Below are positions 17,744 through 27,890 of a stretch of DNA of 64,000 nucleotides, in pieces. The notes below the pieces were generated by a model, which did no database searches, was not told the DNA's origin, and saw only the letters and a list, made by a program, of their open reading frames with translations. Numbering within the stretch: the first letter of the stretch is position 1; each line of letters starts with the position of its first letter. The DNA is from an uncultured Ruminococcus sp. (GTDB taxonomy: Bacteria > Bacillota > Clostridia > Oscillospirales > Ruminococcaceae): the NCBI GenBank assembly GCA_910577575.1, contig CAJTOG010000003.1, positions 1 to 64,000 of the forward strand, read 5' to 3'. The position numbers and the translations under genes are program-made.

Positions 17744-20700
17744 TTAATCATCACTATAGGAATCATCAAGATCAAGACTGTCATAAGGACCGACAGGCTC
17801 TTCATCATCACCTAATATGATTTCATCATCGTCCTTAATATAGCTGTAATCTTCGTCCTTATCATAGTTGTATTCGTCATCAACGAAATCAGGGTCTTTT
17901 TCAATTTCATTCTCGTCTCCGACTTTAAATCCGATATCTTCAATTTCATCATCGGAATAATCAGATTTGTCAATGGTATCTTCCTCAGCAAAAGATTCCT
18001 TTACGGGAATCGGGTCATCATCAAAATCCTGTTTCAGGTCAATTTCCTGCTGATTGATATCAAGAACCCTGACATCCAGACCAAGAGACTGCATTTCCTT
18101 GATAAGAACCTTGAATGATTCAGGAATACCGGGAGTAGGAACATTCTGACCCTTGACAATAGCCTCATAAGTGTTGACACGTCCAATTGTATCGTCCGAT
18201 TTTACAGTAAGGATTTCCTGAAGAGTATAAGCTGCACCGTAAGCTTCCAATGCCCATACTTCCATTTCTCCGAAACGCTGACCGCCGAACTGTGCCTTAC
18301 CACCGAGGGGCTGCTGGGTTACAAGTGCATAAGGACCGACAGAACGTGCGTGAATCTTATCATCAACAAGGTGATGGAGCTTGAGGTAATACATATAGCC
18401 CACAGTTACACGGTTATCGAATTTTTCGCCCGTACGTCCGTCATAGAGTGTGAATTTACCATCCTCATTCATTTCAAGAGCTTTCGGATTTATAACCTTA
18501 TCCATAGCCTTAAGTTCAAACATATCATCACGGTGAGGCTTGTTTCTCTCATTTGCTTCATTGAAACAAGCACGAATATCATCTTCATGAGCACCATCAA
18601 AAACAGGTGTCATGATATGCCAGCCAAGAGCTTTACAAGCCATGCCAAGATGCACTTCAAGTACCTGACCGATATTCATTCGTGAAGGTACGCCGAGCGG
18701 ATTAAGAACAATGTCAAGAGGTGTACCGTCCGGAAGGAAAGGCATATCCTCTTCCGGCAATATACGTGAGACAACGCCCTTGTTTCCGTGACGGCCTGCC
18801 ATTTTATCGCCTACTGTAATCTTACGCTTCTGTGCGATATAACAAATGACACGCATATTGACTCCGGCACTCAGTTCTTCACAGTTTTCTCTTGTAAATA
18901 TTTTAACGTCAACAATAACACCTGCTTCACCGTGTGGCACTTTAAGGGAATTATCACGTACTTCTCTTGCTTTTTCGCCGAAAATAGCACGAAGAAGTCT
19001 TTCTTCCGCTGTAAGTTCAGTTTCGCCCTTCGGAGTTACCTTACCGACAAGAATATCTCCGGCTGTTACCTCTGAACCGATTCTGATAATACCATTCTCA
19101 TCAAGATTTGCAAGTGCATCATCTCCGACGTTAGGAATATCTCTGGTTATTTCTTCGGGTCCGAGTTTTGTATCACGGCATTCAATTTCATATTCTTCAA
19201 TATGCACAGATGTAAATACATCTTCACGGACAAGACGCTCATTGAGAAGTACAGCATCTTCATAGTTGTATCCTTCCCATGTCATGAATCCTATAAGTGC
19301 ATTCTTTCCGAGTGAGATTTCACCGTCTGCCGTTGCAGGACCGTCTGCAAGTACCTGACCTTTTTTAACCCTCTCGCCGAGAGAAATAATAGGTCTCTGA
19401 TTTACGCAGGTACCCTGATTTGAACGCTTGAATTTTATAAGCTCATATTTGTATTCAAGTCCATCGTCACCGATAATATGGATTTTATCAGCATCAACAT
19501 AACTTACCTTGCCATCACATTCTGAAACAATACATACACCTGAATCAACAGCTGCCTTATATTCCATACCTGTGCCGACAAACGGACGCTCTGTTTTAAG
19601 AAGCGGTACTGCCTGTCTCTGCATATTTGAACCCATAAGTGCACGGTTAGCGTCATCGTTTTCAAGGAACGGAATCATTGAAGTTGCGACTGATACAACC
19701 ATTTTAGGAGATACGTCCATATAGTCAACTATTTCACGTTCACACTCCAGAATCTGGTCACGGTGACGTGCATTTACTCTCGGACGTGCAAGCTTTCCGT
19801 CTTCTGTAAGCGGTTCATTAGCCTGTGCCACTACAAAGTTGTCCTCAACATCAGCGGTCATATAGACAACTTCGTTTGTTACAATGCCTGTTGTCTTGTC
19901 AACCTTTCTGTAAGGAGCTTCAATAAAACCATATTCATTGATTCTGGCAAATGTAGCAAGATAAGATATAAGTCCGATATTAGGACCTTCAGGAGTTTCA
20001 ATAGGACACATTCTGCCATAGTGACTATAGTGAACGTCACGTACTTCAAATCCTGCACGGTCTCTTGAAAGACCGCCCGGACCGAGAGCAGAAAGTCTTC
20101 TTTTGTGTGTAAGTTCAGCAAGAGGATTATTCTGGTCCATGAACTGTGACAAAGGTGAGGAACAGAAAAATTCCTTCATAGCTGATGATATAGGTCTAAT
20201 ATTAATCAATGCCTGCGGAGTAAGAGTATTAATGTCCTGTGTCTGGATATTCATTCTTTCACGGATTCCACGCTCCATACGTGCATAACCGATACGGAAC
20301 TGATTCTGAAGAAGTTCTCCGACACTTCTGATACGTCTGTTTCCTAGGTGGTCAATGTCATCAACAGTGCCGACACCCTCGCAGAGATTTATGAAATAGC
20401 TGATTGTTGCAAAAATATCATCAAGAATAATATGCTTCGGAACAAGCTCATCAGCTTTCTTTCTGATATTTTCTTCAAGTTCTTCCGCATCTGCTGAATT
20501 TTCCATAATTTCACGGAGAACCTTGAATGAAACTTTTTCATTTATTCCGTATTTTTCAGCATCAAAATCAACATAGCCATTTAAATCAACCATTCCGTTG
20601 CCGATAATCTTGGCAATTCTTTCAACCAAGCGTATCTGTGTTTCGCCACGCTCGTTTGTATAATATTCTTTAGCCTCAACAGTTACAAATGCATGATATA

Positions 20701-21673
20701 CACCTGCCTGTTCGATTTCACAGGCTTTATCATAAGTAACAGTCTCTCCTGCATCAGCCATAATTTCACCGGTCAGCGGATTGACTACAGGTTCTGAGAG
20801 AGTATGCCCTGCAAGACGTGAAGCTATACCAAGTTTTTTATTGTATTTATATCTTCCGAAACGGCAGAGGTCATATCTTTTTGCATCAAAGAAAAGATTA
20901 TTAAGATGTGTAAGTGCACTTTCAACCGTAGGAGGCTCGCCCGGACGGAGTTTCTTATATACATCAATAAGAGCGTCAGAATTATTTTTTGTCTGGTCTT
21001 TCTGAAGAATAGTCTGCTTGAGTCTCTCATCTTCACCGAAAAGCTCAAATATTTCTTCATCAGAACCCACACCCAAAGCACGTATAAAAGTAGTAATCGG
21101 AATTTTTCTGTTCTTGTCTATACGGACATAGACAACATCATTAGAATCCATCTCATATTCAAGCCATGCACCTCTGTTGGGGATAACAGTCGTACTGAAC
21201 AAATCCTTACCTGTTTTATCTTTTTCAAAAGAATAGTAAACACCCGGAGAACGTACAAGCTGTGATACAATAACACGTTCTGCACCATTTATAACAAACG
21301 TTCCGCTGTCTGTCATAAGCGGGAAATCGCCCATATATATATCAGATTTTTTAACTTCACCCGTTTCATTGTTGCAAAGTGAGGCAGTTGCGTGCATAGC
21401 AACCTGATAGGTTGCACCTCTTGATTTACATTCTGCAAGTGAATATTTGGGTCTGGTATCAAAATAGTAATCCTTGAAACTAAGTGTAAGATTTCCGTTA
21501 TAGTCAGTTATAGCTGTCATATCACGGAAAACTTCCTTCAATCCTTCATCCCTGAACCATTTATATGAGTTCTTCTGGACTTCGATAAGGTCTGGCATTT
21601 CCAGCGGTTCGGTAATCTTACCAAAACTCATTCTGACATTTTTTCCCAGCTGCTTAGGTGTAACATTCACCAT
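17744..21673 (-). CDS. rpoB: DNA-directed RNA polymerase subunit beta
   Basis: The 1309-residue beta subunit. Conserved blocks run in order: the N-terminal [18 protein letters not shown], the rifampicin-region [33 protein letters not shown] near residues 498-530, [15 protein letters not shown] near 950-965, and the C-terminal [25 protein letters not shown] with [13 protein letters not shown]. The rifampicin region reads [22 protein letters not shown], a sensitive-type sequence. The last 90-100 residues after [11 protein letters not shown] are an unusual, strongly acidic tail. The ATG has GGAGG eight bases upstream; the leader is about 160 bases from a consensus promoter. Confidence 0.98.
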   Translation of the reverse strand: MVNVTPKQLGKNVRMSFGKITEPLEMPDLIEVQKNSYKWFRDEGLKEVFRDMTAITDYNGNLTLSFKDYYFDTRPKYSLAECKSRGATYQVAMHATASLCNNETGEVKKSDIYMGDFPLMTDSGTFVINGAERVIVSQLVRSPGVYYSFEKDKTGKDLFSTTVIPNRGAWLEYEMDSNDVVYVRIDKNRKIPITTFIRALGVGSDEEIFELFGEDERLKQTILQKDQTKNNSDALIDVYKKLRPGEPPTVESALTHLNNLFFDAKRYDLCRFGRYKYNKKLGIASRLAGHTLSEPVVNPLTGEIMADAGETVTYDKACEIEQAGVYHAFVTVEAKEYYTNERGETQIRLVERIAKIIGNGMVDLNGYVDFDAEKYGINEKVSFKVLREIMENSADAEELEENIRKKADELVPKHIILDDIFATISYFINLCEGVGTVDDIDHLGNRRIRSVGELLQNQFRIGYARMERGIRERMNIQTQDINTLTPQALINIRPISSAMKEFFCSSPLSQFMDQNNPLAELTHKRRLSALGPGGLSRDRAGFEVRDVHYSHYGRMCPIETPEGPNIGLISYLATFARINEYGFIEAPYRKVDKTTGIVTNEVVYMTADVEDNFVVAQANEPLTEDGKLARPRVNARHRDQILECEREIVDYMDVSPKMVVSVATSMIPFLENDDANRALMGSNMQRQAVPLLKTERPFVGTGMEYKAAVDSGVCIVSECDGKVSYVDADKIHIIGDDGLEYKYELIKFKRSNQGTCVNQRPIISLGERVKKGQVLADGPATADGEISLGKNALIGFMTWEGYNYEDAVLLNERLVREDVFTSVHIEEYEIECRDTKLGPEEITRDIPNVGDDALANLDENGIIRIGSEVTAGDILVGKVTPKGETELTAEERLLRAIFGEKAREVRDNSLKVPHGEAGVIVDVKIFTRENCEELSAGVNMRVICYIAQKRKITVGDKMAGRHGNKGVVSRILPEEDMPFLPDGTPLDIVLNPLGVPSRMNIGQVLEVHLGMACKALGWHIMTPVFDGAHEDDIRACFNEANERNKPHRDDMFELKAMDKVINPKALEMNEDGKFTLYDGRTGEKFDNRVTVGYMYYLKLHHLVDDKIHARSVGPYALVTQQPLGGKAQFGGQRFGEMEVWALEAYGAAYTLQEILTVKSDDTIGRVNTYEAIVKGQNVPTPGIPESFKVLIKEMQSLGLDVRVLDINQQEIDLKQDFDDDPIPVKESFAEEDTIDKSDYSDDEIEDIGFKVGDENEIEKDPDFVDDEYNYDKDEDYSYIKDDDEIILGDDEEPVGPYDSLDLDDSYSDD

Positions 21674-21767
21674 AGGCGGAACCTCCTTATTATTTTTCCT
21701 GTACAGCTGCGTTTATCAGAGCAGCCGAACAATATTTCATATCATTCAAAAAATTTCCGCAAACCTA

Positions 21768-21797
21768 TTGACAAAAACATCACTTGTATGATATAAT
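21768..21797 (+). promoter_or_regulatory. Consensus promoter facing the rpoB promoter
   Basis: TTGACA (21768-21773), 18-base spacer and TATAAT (21792-21797) on the plus strand. Both boxes are perfect. It lies inside the rpoB leader and points toward the rpoB promoter, so transcripts would start near 21804. Confidence 0.65.
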
Positions 21798-21842
21798 ATT
21801 TAACAAGGCAGCGAATGCTTTTTTATATTGATACATTGTATT

Positions 21843-21871
21843 ATTATAACATATTGCCATAATATTGTCAA
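21843..21871 (-). promoter_or_regulatory. Promoter of rpoB-rpoC
   Basis: A perfect consensus on the minus strand: TTGACA (21871-21866), 17-base spacer and TATAAT (21848-21843). Start near 21836 gives an rpoB leader of about 160 bases. Confidence 0.85.
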
Positions 21872-21898
21872 GCAGTTAACATTCTTTTTGGCAAATTT

Positions 21899-21930
21899 GC
21901 TGGATTTTAAACTAAAATCCAGCTTTTTTT
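21899..21930 (+). terminator. Intrinsic terminator upstream of the 22049 gene
   Basis: GCTGGATTTTA (21899-21909) pairs perfectly with TAAAATCCAGC (21913-21923) and seven T follow. Strong on the plus strand only. It would end any transcript from the promoter at 21768-21797. Confidence 0.88.
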
Positions 21931-21991
21931 GTTTATTAAGTCTAATCTAAAAAATAAAATACAAATATAAAATAAAAATTAATTGTTTATA

Positions 21992-22020
21992 TTTACATTT
22001 TTTAAAAAAAGTGGTATACT
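21992..22020 (+). promoter_or_regulatory. Promoter of the 22049-25427 gene cluster
   Basis: TTTACA (21992-21997), 17-base spacer and TATACT (22015-22020), 28 bases before the start codon. Confidence 0.7.
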
Positions 22021-22048
22021 ATAATTATCACAGGCAAAGGAGTGACTT

Positions 22049-22711
22049 ATGAAAATTAACAAGAATTTAGCGGAACTGCCTGAACATGGTCATTATTCTG
22101 CCTGTCTGGAAAGAAAAAAAGAAATTGACAAACTTTCTATAAAAATACTTATATATACTGTTATAACGGGAATCATAATGGCTCTGATGACTGCTTTCGG
22201 TCTCCCACTCAGTGCCGTTTCATTTATTCCGTCACTTTTCGGCGATGCATTCAATGCCAGTTATTTAATATGCCAGTGGTCCGAAATAATACTCCTTGCT
22301 GTAATTGCAGGTATAGGATGCGGAAAATACAAATTCTGTCAGCTCATGCTCTTTGCTGTATACTTTCTTATAATTCTGGGATGTTTTACAGGCGGAGTAA
22401 AAATGATTGATTCAATATCCTTTGTCATAGGAATAATCGGTGTAATTATCACTTATCCGTCAATATCGGCATTTCTTGATTACAGACAGCTTATGAATAC
22501 AGAAGGGTTTCCATACTTCAGTTGCCTTCTTGCACAGGCAGATGATAATCCTGTCTATAAACCACAATATATCAATAAATATAACAGACAGCCGACAGAC
22601 ATGAAAATGCCTGCTCCGTCTGAGCCTGTAAATTCTGAGATGATGAAAGGTTCTTCATCTGAAAAATATACAATGCCTGAAATTGAATTAACAGGCATTT
22701 CTGATAAATAA
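22049..22711 (+). CDS. Hypothetical four-helix membrane protein
   Basis: A 220-residue protein I do not recognise. After a basic N-terminus (CLERKKEID) there are about four hydrophobic helices between residues 30 and 150. A polar cytoplasmic-type tail rich in Pro, Ser, Met and Glu fills residues 165-220. The start ATG follows AAAGGAG. It is 19 bases upstream of the ComM/YifB-type gene and shares its promoter, so the two are likely cotranscribed, but the association says little about function. No transporter or enzyme motif is visible. Confidence 0.7.
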   Translation: MKINKNLAELPEHGHYSACLERKKEIDKLSIKILIYTVITGIIMALMTAFGLPLSAVSFIPSLFGDAFNASYLICQWSEIILLAVIAGIGCGKYKFCQLMLFAVYFLIILGCFTGGVKMIDSISFVIGIIGVIITYPSISAFLDYRQLMNTEGFPYFSCLLAQADDNPVYKPQYINKYNRQPTDMKMPAPSEPVNSEMMKGSSSEKYTMPEIELTGISDK

Positions 22712-22730
22712 TAAAAAAGGGTGATTCAAA

Positions 22731-24260
22731 TTGTTTACTAAAATTTCAAGTTTCGGACTTTTTGGTCTTAATGCTTTTCCGGTTGATGTTGAAATAGAAA
22801 CAAGTCGTGGAATACCGCAATTTGACATTGTAGGTCTTCCGGATACTGTTGTAAGGGAAAGCCGTGAAAGAATACGTGCTGCTCTCCGTTCATGTGATAT
22901 GACTTTTCCGACTTCTTCAGTAATGATAAATCTTGCACCGGCAAGCACCAAGAAAAGTGGTTCTGTTCATGATATGGCTATACTGACAGCTGTACTTTGC
23001 AGTATGAACATTATCAATGAGGTTTCTTATGACTGTGCATTCATAGGTGAGGTTTCGCTCGGAGGTGATTTCCGGTATATAAACGGCGTTCTGTCTATGG
23101 TAATACTTGCACGTGAAATGGGTAAAAAATCAATATTCGTACCATATGACAATGCCCTTGAAGCTTCTGCTATTCAAGGAATTGACATATATGCCGTAAA
23201 AAATACAAATGAACTTATAAGTCATTTAAGAAATGAAAAGCTTATAACTCCGTGCAAGCATTACATACCGCCTGAAACAGAATATAATGAAGTACTTGAC
23301 TTTGCAGATGTAAAAGGACAGCAGTCCGCTAAAAAGGCTCTTGAAATTGCTGCGGCAGGCGGTCATAATGCAATTCTTATCGGCCCGCCGGGAAGCGGAA
23401 AGAGCATGCTTGCCAAAAGAATGCCTTCAATCCTTCCACCGCTTACCTTTGAAGAAGCGATTGAAACCACAAAAATACACTCTGTGGCAGGTTCTCTTAA
23501 TGAAAAAAATCCGATAATAACCAAACGCCCGTTCCGTTCGCCTCATCATACAATATCATCATCAGGACTTATAGGCGGCGGCACAATTCCACGCCCCGGA
23601 GAAATTTCTCTCGCCCACAACGGTCTGCTATTTCTTGATGAACTCGCAGAATTCAACCGCGGAACACTCGATATGCTGCGTCAACCGGTCGAGGAAAGAT
23701 ATGTTTCTATTTCCCGTATTGCAGGTACTATAATATACCCCTGTTCCTTAATGCTTATAACTGCAACAAATCCATGTCCATGCGGATATTTCGGACACCC
23801 CACAAGAAAATGCATATGCTCACCAAAAAGAGTGAAAAATTATATTTCAAAAATTTCTGGTCCATTTCTTGATAGATTAGACCTGCATATTGAAGCTGCC
23901 CCTGTCAATTTCCAAGAAATTTCATTAAAGACAAAGGAAGAATCTTCCGCTGAGATAAGAAAAAGAGTTATAGCTGCCCGAAAAATACAGGAAGAACGTT
24001 TTAAAGGTACTTCAATAACCTGTAACGCCCTTATAACCGACAATAAGCTTCATGAAATATGTGTTACTGATGATGCAGCTGAAAAAATACTGAAAAACAT
24101 TATGGAAAATCTTAACCTCAGTGGACGTGCATATAGCAAAATACTGAAAGTTTCACGTACTATAGCTGATATTGACGGCAGTGAGATAATACATCGCCAG
24201 CATATTGCCGCTGCTGCTCAATACAGAAGTCTGGACAGAAAGTACTGGAACGGAGAATAA
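22731..24260 (+). CDS. comM: YifB/ComM family Mg-chelatase-like AAA+ ATPase
   Basis: A 509-residue AAA+ protein. Residues 1-175 form the Lon-S5-like domain typical of YifB (FDIVGLPDTVVRESRERIRAAL near 33). The AAA+ core carries Walker A GPPGSGKSMLAKRMP near residue 221 and Walker B LLFLDELAEF near 300, followed by the MCM-like sensor region. A Cys-rich segment near 345-365 (NPCPCGYFGHPTRKC) is standard in the family. ComM acts as a helicase promoting branch migration during transformation in Gram-negatives; its role in Firmicutes is less clear. The start is TTG, with AAAGGGTGA upstream, and the protein begins with the canonical MFTKISSFGL. It is 12 bases upstream of the rodA-like gene. Confidence 0.93.
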   Translation: MFTKISSFGLFGLNAFPVDVEIETSRGIPQFDIVGLPDTVVRESRERIRAALRSCDMTFPTSSVMINLAPASTKKSGSVHDMAILTAVLCSMNIINEVSYDCAFIGEVSLGGDFRYINGVLSMVILAREMGKKSIFVPYDNALEASAIQGIDIYAVKNTNELISHLRNEKLITPCKHYIPPETEYNEVLDFADVKGQQSAKKALEIAAAGGHNAILIGPPGSGKSMLAKRMPSILPPLTFEEAIETTKIHSVAGSLNEKNPIITKRPFRSPHHTISSSGLIGGGTIPRPGEISLAHNGLLFLDELAEFNRGTLDMLRQPVEERYVSISRIAGTIIYPCSLMLITATNPCPCGYFGHPTRKCICSPKRVKNYISKISGPFLDRLDLHIEAAPVNFQEISLKTKEESSAEIRKRVIAARKIQEERFKGTSITCNALITDNKLHEICVTDDAAEKILKNIMENLNLSGRAYSKILKVSRTIADIDGSEIIHRQHIAAAAQYRSLDRKYWNGE

Positions 24261-24272
24261 AGGAAGGTTTTA

Positions 24273-25427
24273 ATGAAATCTGCATTTAAAAAATTACCGG
24301 CAAAAAAACATAATATTGATGTCGGACTGCTTTTTGCTGTTACTCTTTGTGCTGTTATAGGTACTCTGCTGATTTATTCAATTGCTTCAAGCAAAGTAAG
24401 CGAAAACGAAGGAATAGGTAACAGTTACTGGCACACTCAGCTCGTTTCCATGTGTATGGGACTTGTATTCGCCATTATAGTTTCATATATCGACTACCGT
24501 AAACTTGTCAAACTTTGGTTTATTTTCGCACCAATAACAATTGGATTTGTTGCCCTTACCTTTACCTCTCTCGGATATCAGCGTGAAGGTGCGGACGACC
24601 ACGGATGGATTCGTGTATTCGGTGTAAGTATGCAACCGTCTGAAATTATGAAGATAGCATTTATTCTCACTTTTAGCTATCATCTTTATAAAGATGAAGA
24701 AGATATGAACAAGCCTCTGCATATGCTCCTTCTGATTATCCATGGCTTGATTCCCATAGGAATTGTAACTGTTCAGGGTGACTATGGTACAGCTATAGTA
24801 TTTGTTGCCATTTTCGGCTTCATGCTTGTATCAGCCGACATTTCATGGAAATATCTTGCCGCTGCTCCGCTTGTTATTGCTGGTGCTGTTGCCTTCATGT
24901 GGTTTAATCTTCTGGACTCATTCCATAAACAAAGAATACTTATTCTTTTCAATCCCGGAACTGACCCCGAAGATATTGAATATCAACAGGACTTGGGAAT
25001 TTCTGCGATACAGTCCGGAGGAGTTTTCGGTAAAGGTCTTTTTACAGGTCAGGACGAATATATATACGTACCTGAACTCCACAATGATTTCATATTTGCT
25101 CATGCCGGACAGGTTTTCGGATTTGTAGGTTCTCTGGGCATACTGATAATTCTTGCTTATATCTGTCTTAAAGTATTTGCTGACAGCCGCATTGCCCGTG
25201 ACCGTTTAGGACGTTTCATATGCATGGGAGCATTCGGACTCTTTTTCACTCATTGTCTGATGAATATAGGAATGGTAATGAAAGCCGCTCCCGTTATCGG
25301 CGTACCTCTGCCGTTCATAAGCGGAGGGGGTACTGCCATGGTAAGTATGTATACAATTATCGGACTTGTCCAAAGCACCTACAGCCATCGTGCAGTTAAT
25401 CATAACTTTTTTTATGAAGATGATTAA
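24273..25427 (+). CDS. rodA: RodA-type SEDS peptidoglycan glycosyltransferase
   Basis: A 384-residue polytopic membrane protein of the SEDS family, which polymerises lipid II with a partner class B penicillin-binding protein. About ten membrane helices are visible. Conserved marks are QPSEIMKIAF near residue 126, GDYGTAIVF near 170, the loop with HNDFIFAHAGQ near residue 270, which holds the catalytic Asp region, and PLPFISGGGTAMV near 350. The pattern and the lack of FtsW-specific neighbours favour RodA (elongation) over FtsW or SpoVE, but this cannot be settled from one sequence. GGAAGG precedes the ATG. It is the last gene of a three-gene cluster. Confidence 0.88.
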   Translation: MKSAFKKLPAKKHNIDVGLLFAVTLCAVIGTLLIYSIASSKVSENEGIGNSYWHTQLVSMCMGLVFAIIVSYIDYRKLVKLWFIFAPITIGFVALTFTSLGYQREGADDHGWIRVFGVSMQPSEIMKIAFILTFSYHLYKDEEDMNKPLHMLLLIIHGLIPIGIVTVQGDYGTAIVFVAIFGFMLVSADISWKYLAAAPLVIAGAVAFMWFNLLDSFHKQRILILFNPGTDPEDIEYQQDLGISAIQSGGVFGKGLFTGQDEYIYVPELHNDFIFAHAGQVFGFVGSLGILIILAYICLKVFADSRIARDRLGRFICMGAFGLFFTHCLMNIGMVMKAAPVIGVPLPFISGGGTAMVSMYTIIGLVQSTYSHRAVNHNFFYEDD

Positions 25428-25449
25428 AGCTAAAAATTAGTTAATATAA

Positions 25450-25482
25450 GGCGGATTTATAGAAAAATCTGCCTTTTTCTTT
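25450..25482 (+). terminator. Intrinsic terminator after rodA
   Basis: GGCGGATTT (25450-25458) pairs with AAATCTGCC (25465-25473) including one G-U pair, followed by TTTTTCTTTT. It separates rodA from the converging AraC-type gene. Confidence 0.82.
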
Positions 25483-27698
25483 TATAATAATTTACGTCTG
25501 AAATCAGTCGGAGATATGCCCTCTGATTTTTTGAACTGTCGGACAAAATAATTATATGATGAATATCCGCACTCTTTAGCTATATCAGTAATCGTCATAT
25601 CATCTTTTTCAAGAAGTTCTTTCGCCTTGTCAATACGGAACTGAATCATTTCCTCAATAATACTTTTTCCGAAATATGATTTATAAATCTTTTGCAGATA
25701 GCTTTTGCTAAGATACAGCCCTTTTGCAATTTCACTTATGTTCCATGCAAATTCAGGATTTTTCATAATTTTTTCTCTGAGCAAGCAAAGCTTTTCAAAC
25801 TGAGGATTCTTAATACTTTCCATTATGTTATAACTGAAAACTCTGTTTACTGCTGACTTATGCACTGCACTTTCCAGTGATATTTCAGAATCAATAACCT
25901 GATTATGTACACCCGCAATAAAATCTATATTACAGTTTTCAGTTCTTTCGAACTGTGACTTTTCAGCTCTTTTTGAAATAAAGGAATATATTTCACTTAT
26001 ACGATTTTCAGCCAGTGCAACTATACAGAACGTATCATCTGACCATAATCCGAATATCTCATCTTCCATAATGCATTCACGCAAAAAACTGGCAAATGCA
26101 CAAGTAATCCGTTTACATCTGTCTTCACCACTGTGATAATATATTTTACTCAATCCGGTAAGCTGAATTCGTATAAAATATGCAATAATATTCTTTCCGA
26201 TAAATTTTTTAATCATATCCGAAAAAGACTTCTCCATGCCTTTTTTATTAAGTAATCCTGTATTGTCATCAGTCAGCATTGCATGATTTGCAGTATAAAT
26301 AATATTATTCAGAGCAGATTTTATACGAACCTGCTCCAGTGCGATGTTTATACAATTAATCCAGTAAAAATAAATTTCACTGAAACTCATGGCTTCTTTT
26401 CCGAACGAAAGAGCGGAATATCCGAAAAAATTTTCATTATAATGAAGCGGAGAAATATAATATGCAACAGGATATGAACGTTCTTTATTGAATATGGTCA
26501 GAATTTCCGATGAACTGAAATAATCTCCTGCAATATTTTCTGATTTAACAGAGGATTTCAGCATAATTGTTTTTAATTCATCTCCGAATTTAAAATCGAG
26601 CTTTTTGGAAATGCCCCTGCATGATAACTCAATATATTTTTTAGTCAGGCATATTTCAACACGTTTCATTTTATATATATAATATGTATAATTATCAAGT
26701 CTATCAGCAAAATCAGCAGGATTATCAGTATCTGTTATATCAAAAAGCATATCACGGTTTAAAATATCTGTTTTATATTGTTCATTTATCATGTCACGCC
26801 GTTCAGAACCTTTTGTACAATAACTCTGACCGGAACATCCACAACTTTTTCCGATACGCAAGCAACCATTGTCATTGTGAATTTTAGTGCATATTCTTCC
26901 GGTAATTATACGGTAAAGTCTTCTGAATGACTCCGCACCAAGCTGAAAATTAGGCCTTCTGAATGTAGTTAATGAAGGATAAAAGTTCCTTGCTTCTACA
27001 GTTGCATCATAACCTGTAACCGCAATATCATCCGGTACACATATACCACCATTATTCAATGCTTCAATCAGTGATATTGCTGAATAATCATTACCGCAAA
27101 CTATAGCATCAGGTCTTTTAAGATTTCCGTTTATTATACTTCCTGCAAGTTCTTTTGCAGCATCTTTCCAGAAATCCCCATATATACAACAACTTCTGTC
27201 ATAATAAAGACCATGCTTCTTCATGGAATTCTTAAATCCTTTAAGACGTTCTTCAGAAACAAAAAGTTTCTTAGGTCCTGTAAGACAATATATCCTATTG
27301 AATCCATGAACTTCAATAAGATGGTCTGTAATTTTTTCAAATGCAGAGCAGTCATCAATTGCAGTAGATTCAAATATTCTGTGTTCAGGCGAATCAAGAA
27401 GCATAACCGGTTTACCTGAACGTTCCAACAAATCATCTATGTAATTTCTAACCTTATTATCACTGAAAGTATTTCTGTCATATAAAAATCCGTCAAACCT
27501 GTCTGAAAGAATCAGTTGAAATATATTCTTTTCATATTTTTTGTGTACTGTATCAGGATAAGAATTATGGAATGATGCAAGTACAGCAATATCACATTTG
27601 CTTTTAAAAGCTTGTGAAATAATCCCTTTAAGTATTTCTTCCTGAAAATCAATATGACATGATGTCATAATAACACCTATAAGCAATCTTTTTTTCAA
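25482..27698 (-). CDS. Hybrid transcription regulator: LacI-type sensor, degenerate GGDEF-like domain, AraC DNA-binding domain
   Basis: A 738-residue regulator. Residues 1-280 match a LacI/GalR periplasmic-binding-type sensor without its own N-terminal DNA-binding part (RFDGFLYDR, RPDAIVCGNDYSAISLIEAL, VPDDIAVTGYDA). A linker contains a CGCSGQSYC cysteine cluster near 288. Residues about 475-615 resemble a GGDEF fold (LTDDNTGLLNKKG) whose signature is replaced by LWSDDTF, so cyclase activity is unlikely. Residues 635-738 are a two-helix-turn-helix AraC domain (WNISEIAKGLYLSKSYLQKIYK, ITDIAKECGYSSYNYFVRQFKK). TTG start with GGAGG. It is divergent from the rhamnogalacturonan lyase gene and probably controls it in response to a pectin-derived sugar; that is inference from position. 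Confidence 0.88.
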   Translation of the reverse strand: MKKRLLIGVIMTSCHIDFQEEILKGIISQAFKSKCDIAVLASFHNSYPDTVHKKYEKNIFQLILSDRFDGFLYDRNTFSDNKVRNYIDDLLERSGKPVMLLDSPEHRIFESTAIDDCSAFEKITDHLIEVHGFNRIYCLTGPKKLFVSEERLKGFKNSMKKHGLYYDRSCCIYGDFWKDAAKELAGSIINGNLKRPDAIVCGNDYSAISLIEALNNGGICVPDDIAVTGYDATVEARNFYPSLTTFRRPNFQLGAESFRRLYRIITGRICTKIHNDNGCLRIGKSCGCSGQSYCTKGSERRDMINEQYKTDILNRDMLFDITDTDNPADFADRLDNYTYYIYKMKRVEICLTKKYIELSCRGISKKLDFKFGDELKTIMLKSSVKSENIAGDYFSSSEILTIFNKERSYPVAYYISPLHYNENFFGYSALSFGKEAMSFSEIYFYWINCINIALEQVRIKSALNNIIYTANHAMLTDDNTGLLNKKGMEKSFSDMIKKFIGKNIIAYFIRIQLTGLSKIYYHSGEDRCKRITCAFASFLRECIMEDEIFGLWSDDTFCIVALAENRISEIYSFISKRAEKSQFERTENCNIDFIAGVHNQVIDSEISLESAVHKSAVNRVFSYNIMESIKNPQFEKLCLLREKIMKNPEFAWNISEIAKGLYLSKSYLQKIYKSYFGKSIIEEMIQFRIDKAKELLEKDDMTITDIAKECGYSSYNYFVRQFKKSEGISPTDFRRKLL

Positions 27699-27733
27699 AA
27701 TAATCCTCCCTTCATAAATTTCATATATGCACT

Positions 27734-27762
27734 ATTATATCATATAAAGCACCGAAAAACAA
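27734..27762 (-). promoter_or_regulatory. Promoter of the hybrid AraC-type regulator gene
   Basis: TTGTTT (27762-27757), 17-base spacer and TATAAT (27739-27734) on the minus strand. The 63 bases between this and the divergent lyase promoter are the likely operator region. They contain TAATCTT at 27797-27803, which with AAGATTA at 27761-27767 forms an inverted repeat. Confidence 0.65.
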
Positions 27763-27825
27763 GATTAATCTGAATATTTATTTTTTATGGATAAAATAAT
27801 CTTCTTAATAGGATATAATAATTCA

Positions 27826-27854
27826 TTGTAAAATATTAAAAAACTGTGTATAAT
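27826..27854 (+). promoter_or_regulatory. Promoter of the rhamnogalacturonan lyase gene
   Basis: TTGTAA (27826-27831), 17-base spacer and TATAAT (27849-27854), 37 bases before the start codon. It is divergent from the regulator promoter. Confidence 0.75.
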
Positions 27855-27890
27855 ATTAATGTAAATAAAAATAAGGAGGATAATACTATT

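Larger units (their letters stand above)
21804..21930 (+). ncRNA. Candidate small RNA between a consensus promoter and a terminator
   Basis: A transcript starting near 21804 and ending in the intrinsic terminator at 21899-21930 would be about 127 nt with no plausible gene inside. It would be complementary to the first roughly 30 bases of the rpoB leader. No known RNA family is recognised, so this rests only on the promoter and terminator. Confidence 0.3.
21674..22048. other. Divergent intergenic region of rpoB and the 22049 gene
   Basis: This 375-base gap holds the rpoB promoter and leader on the minus strand. On the plus strand it holds a convergent consensus promoter, a terminator at 21899-21930 and the promoter of the downstream membrane protein gene. 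No protein-coding frame with a ribosome site was found; a 15-codon frame at the second promoter lacks one. Confidence 0.6.
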
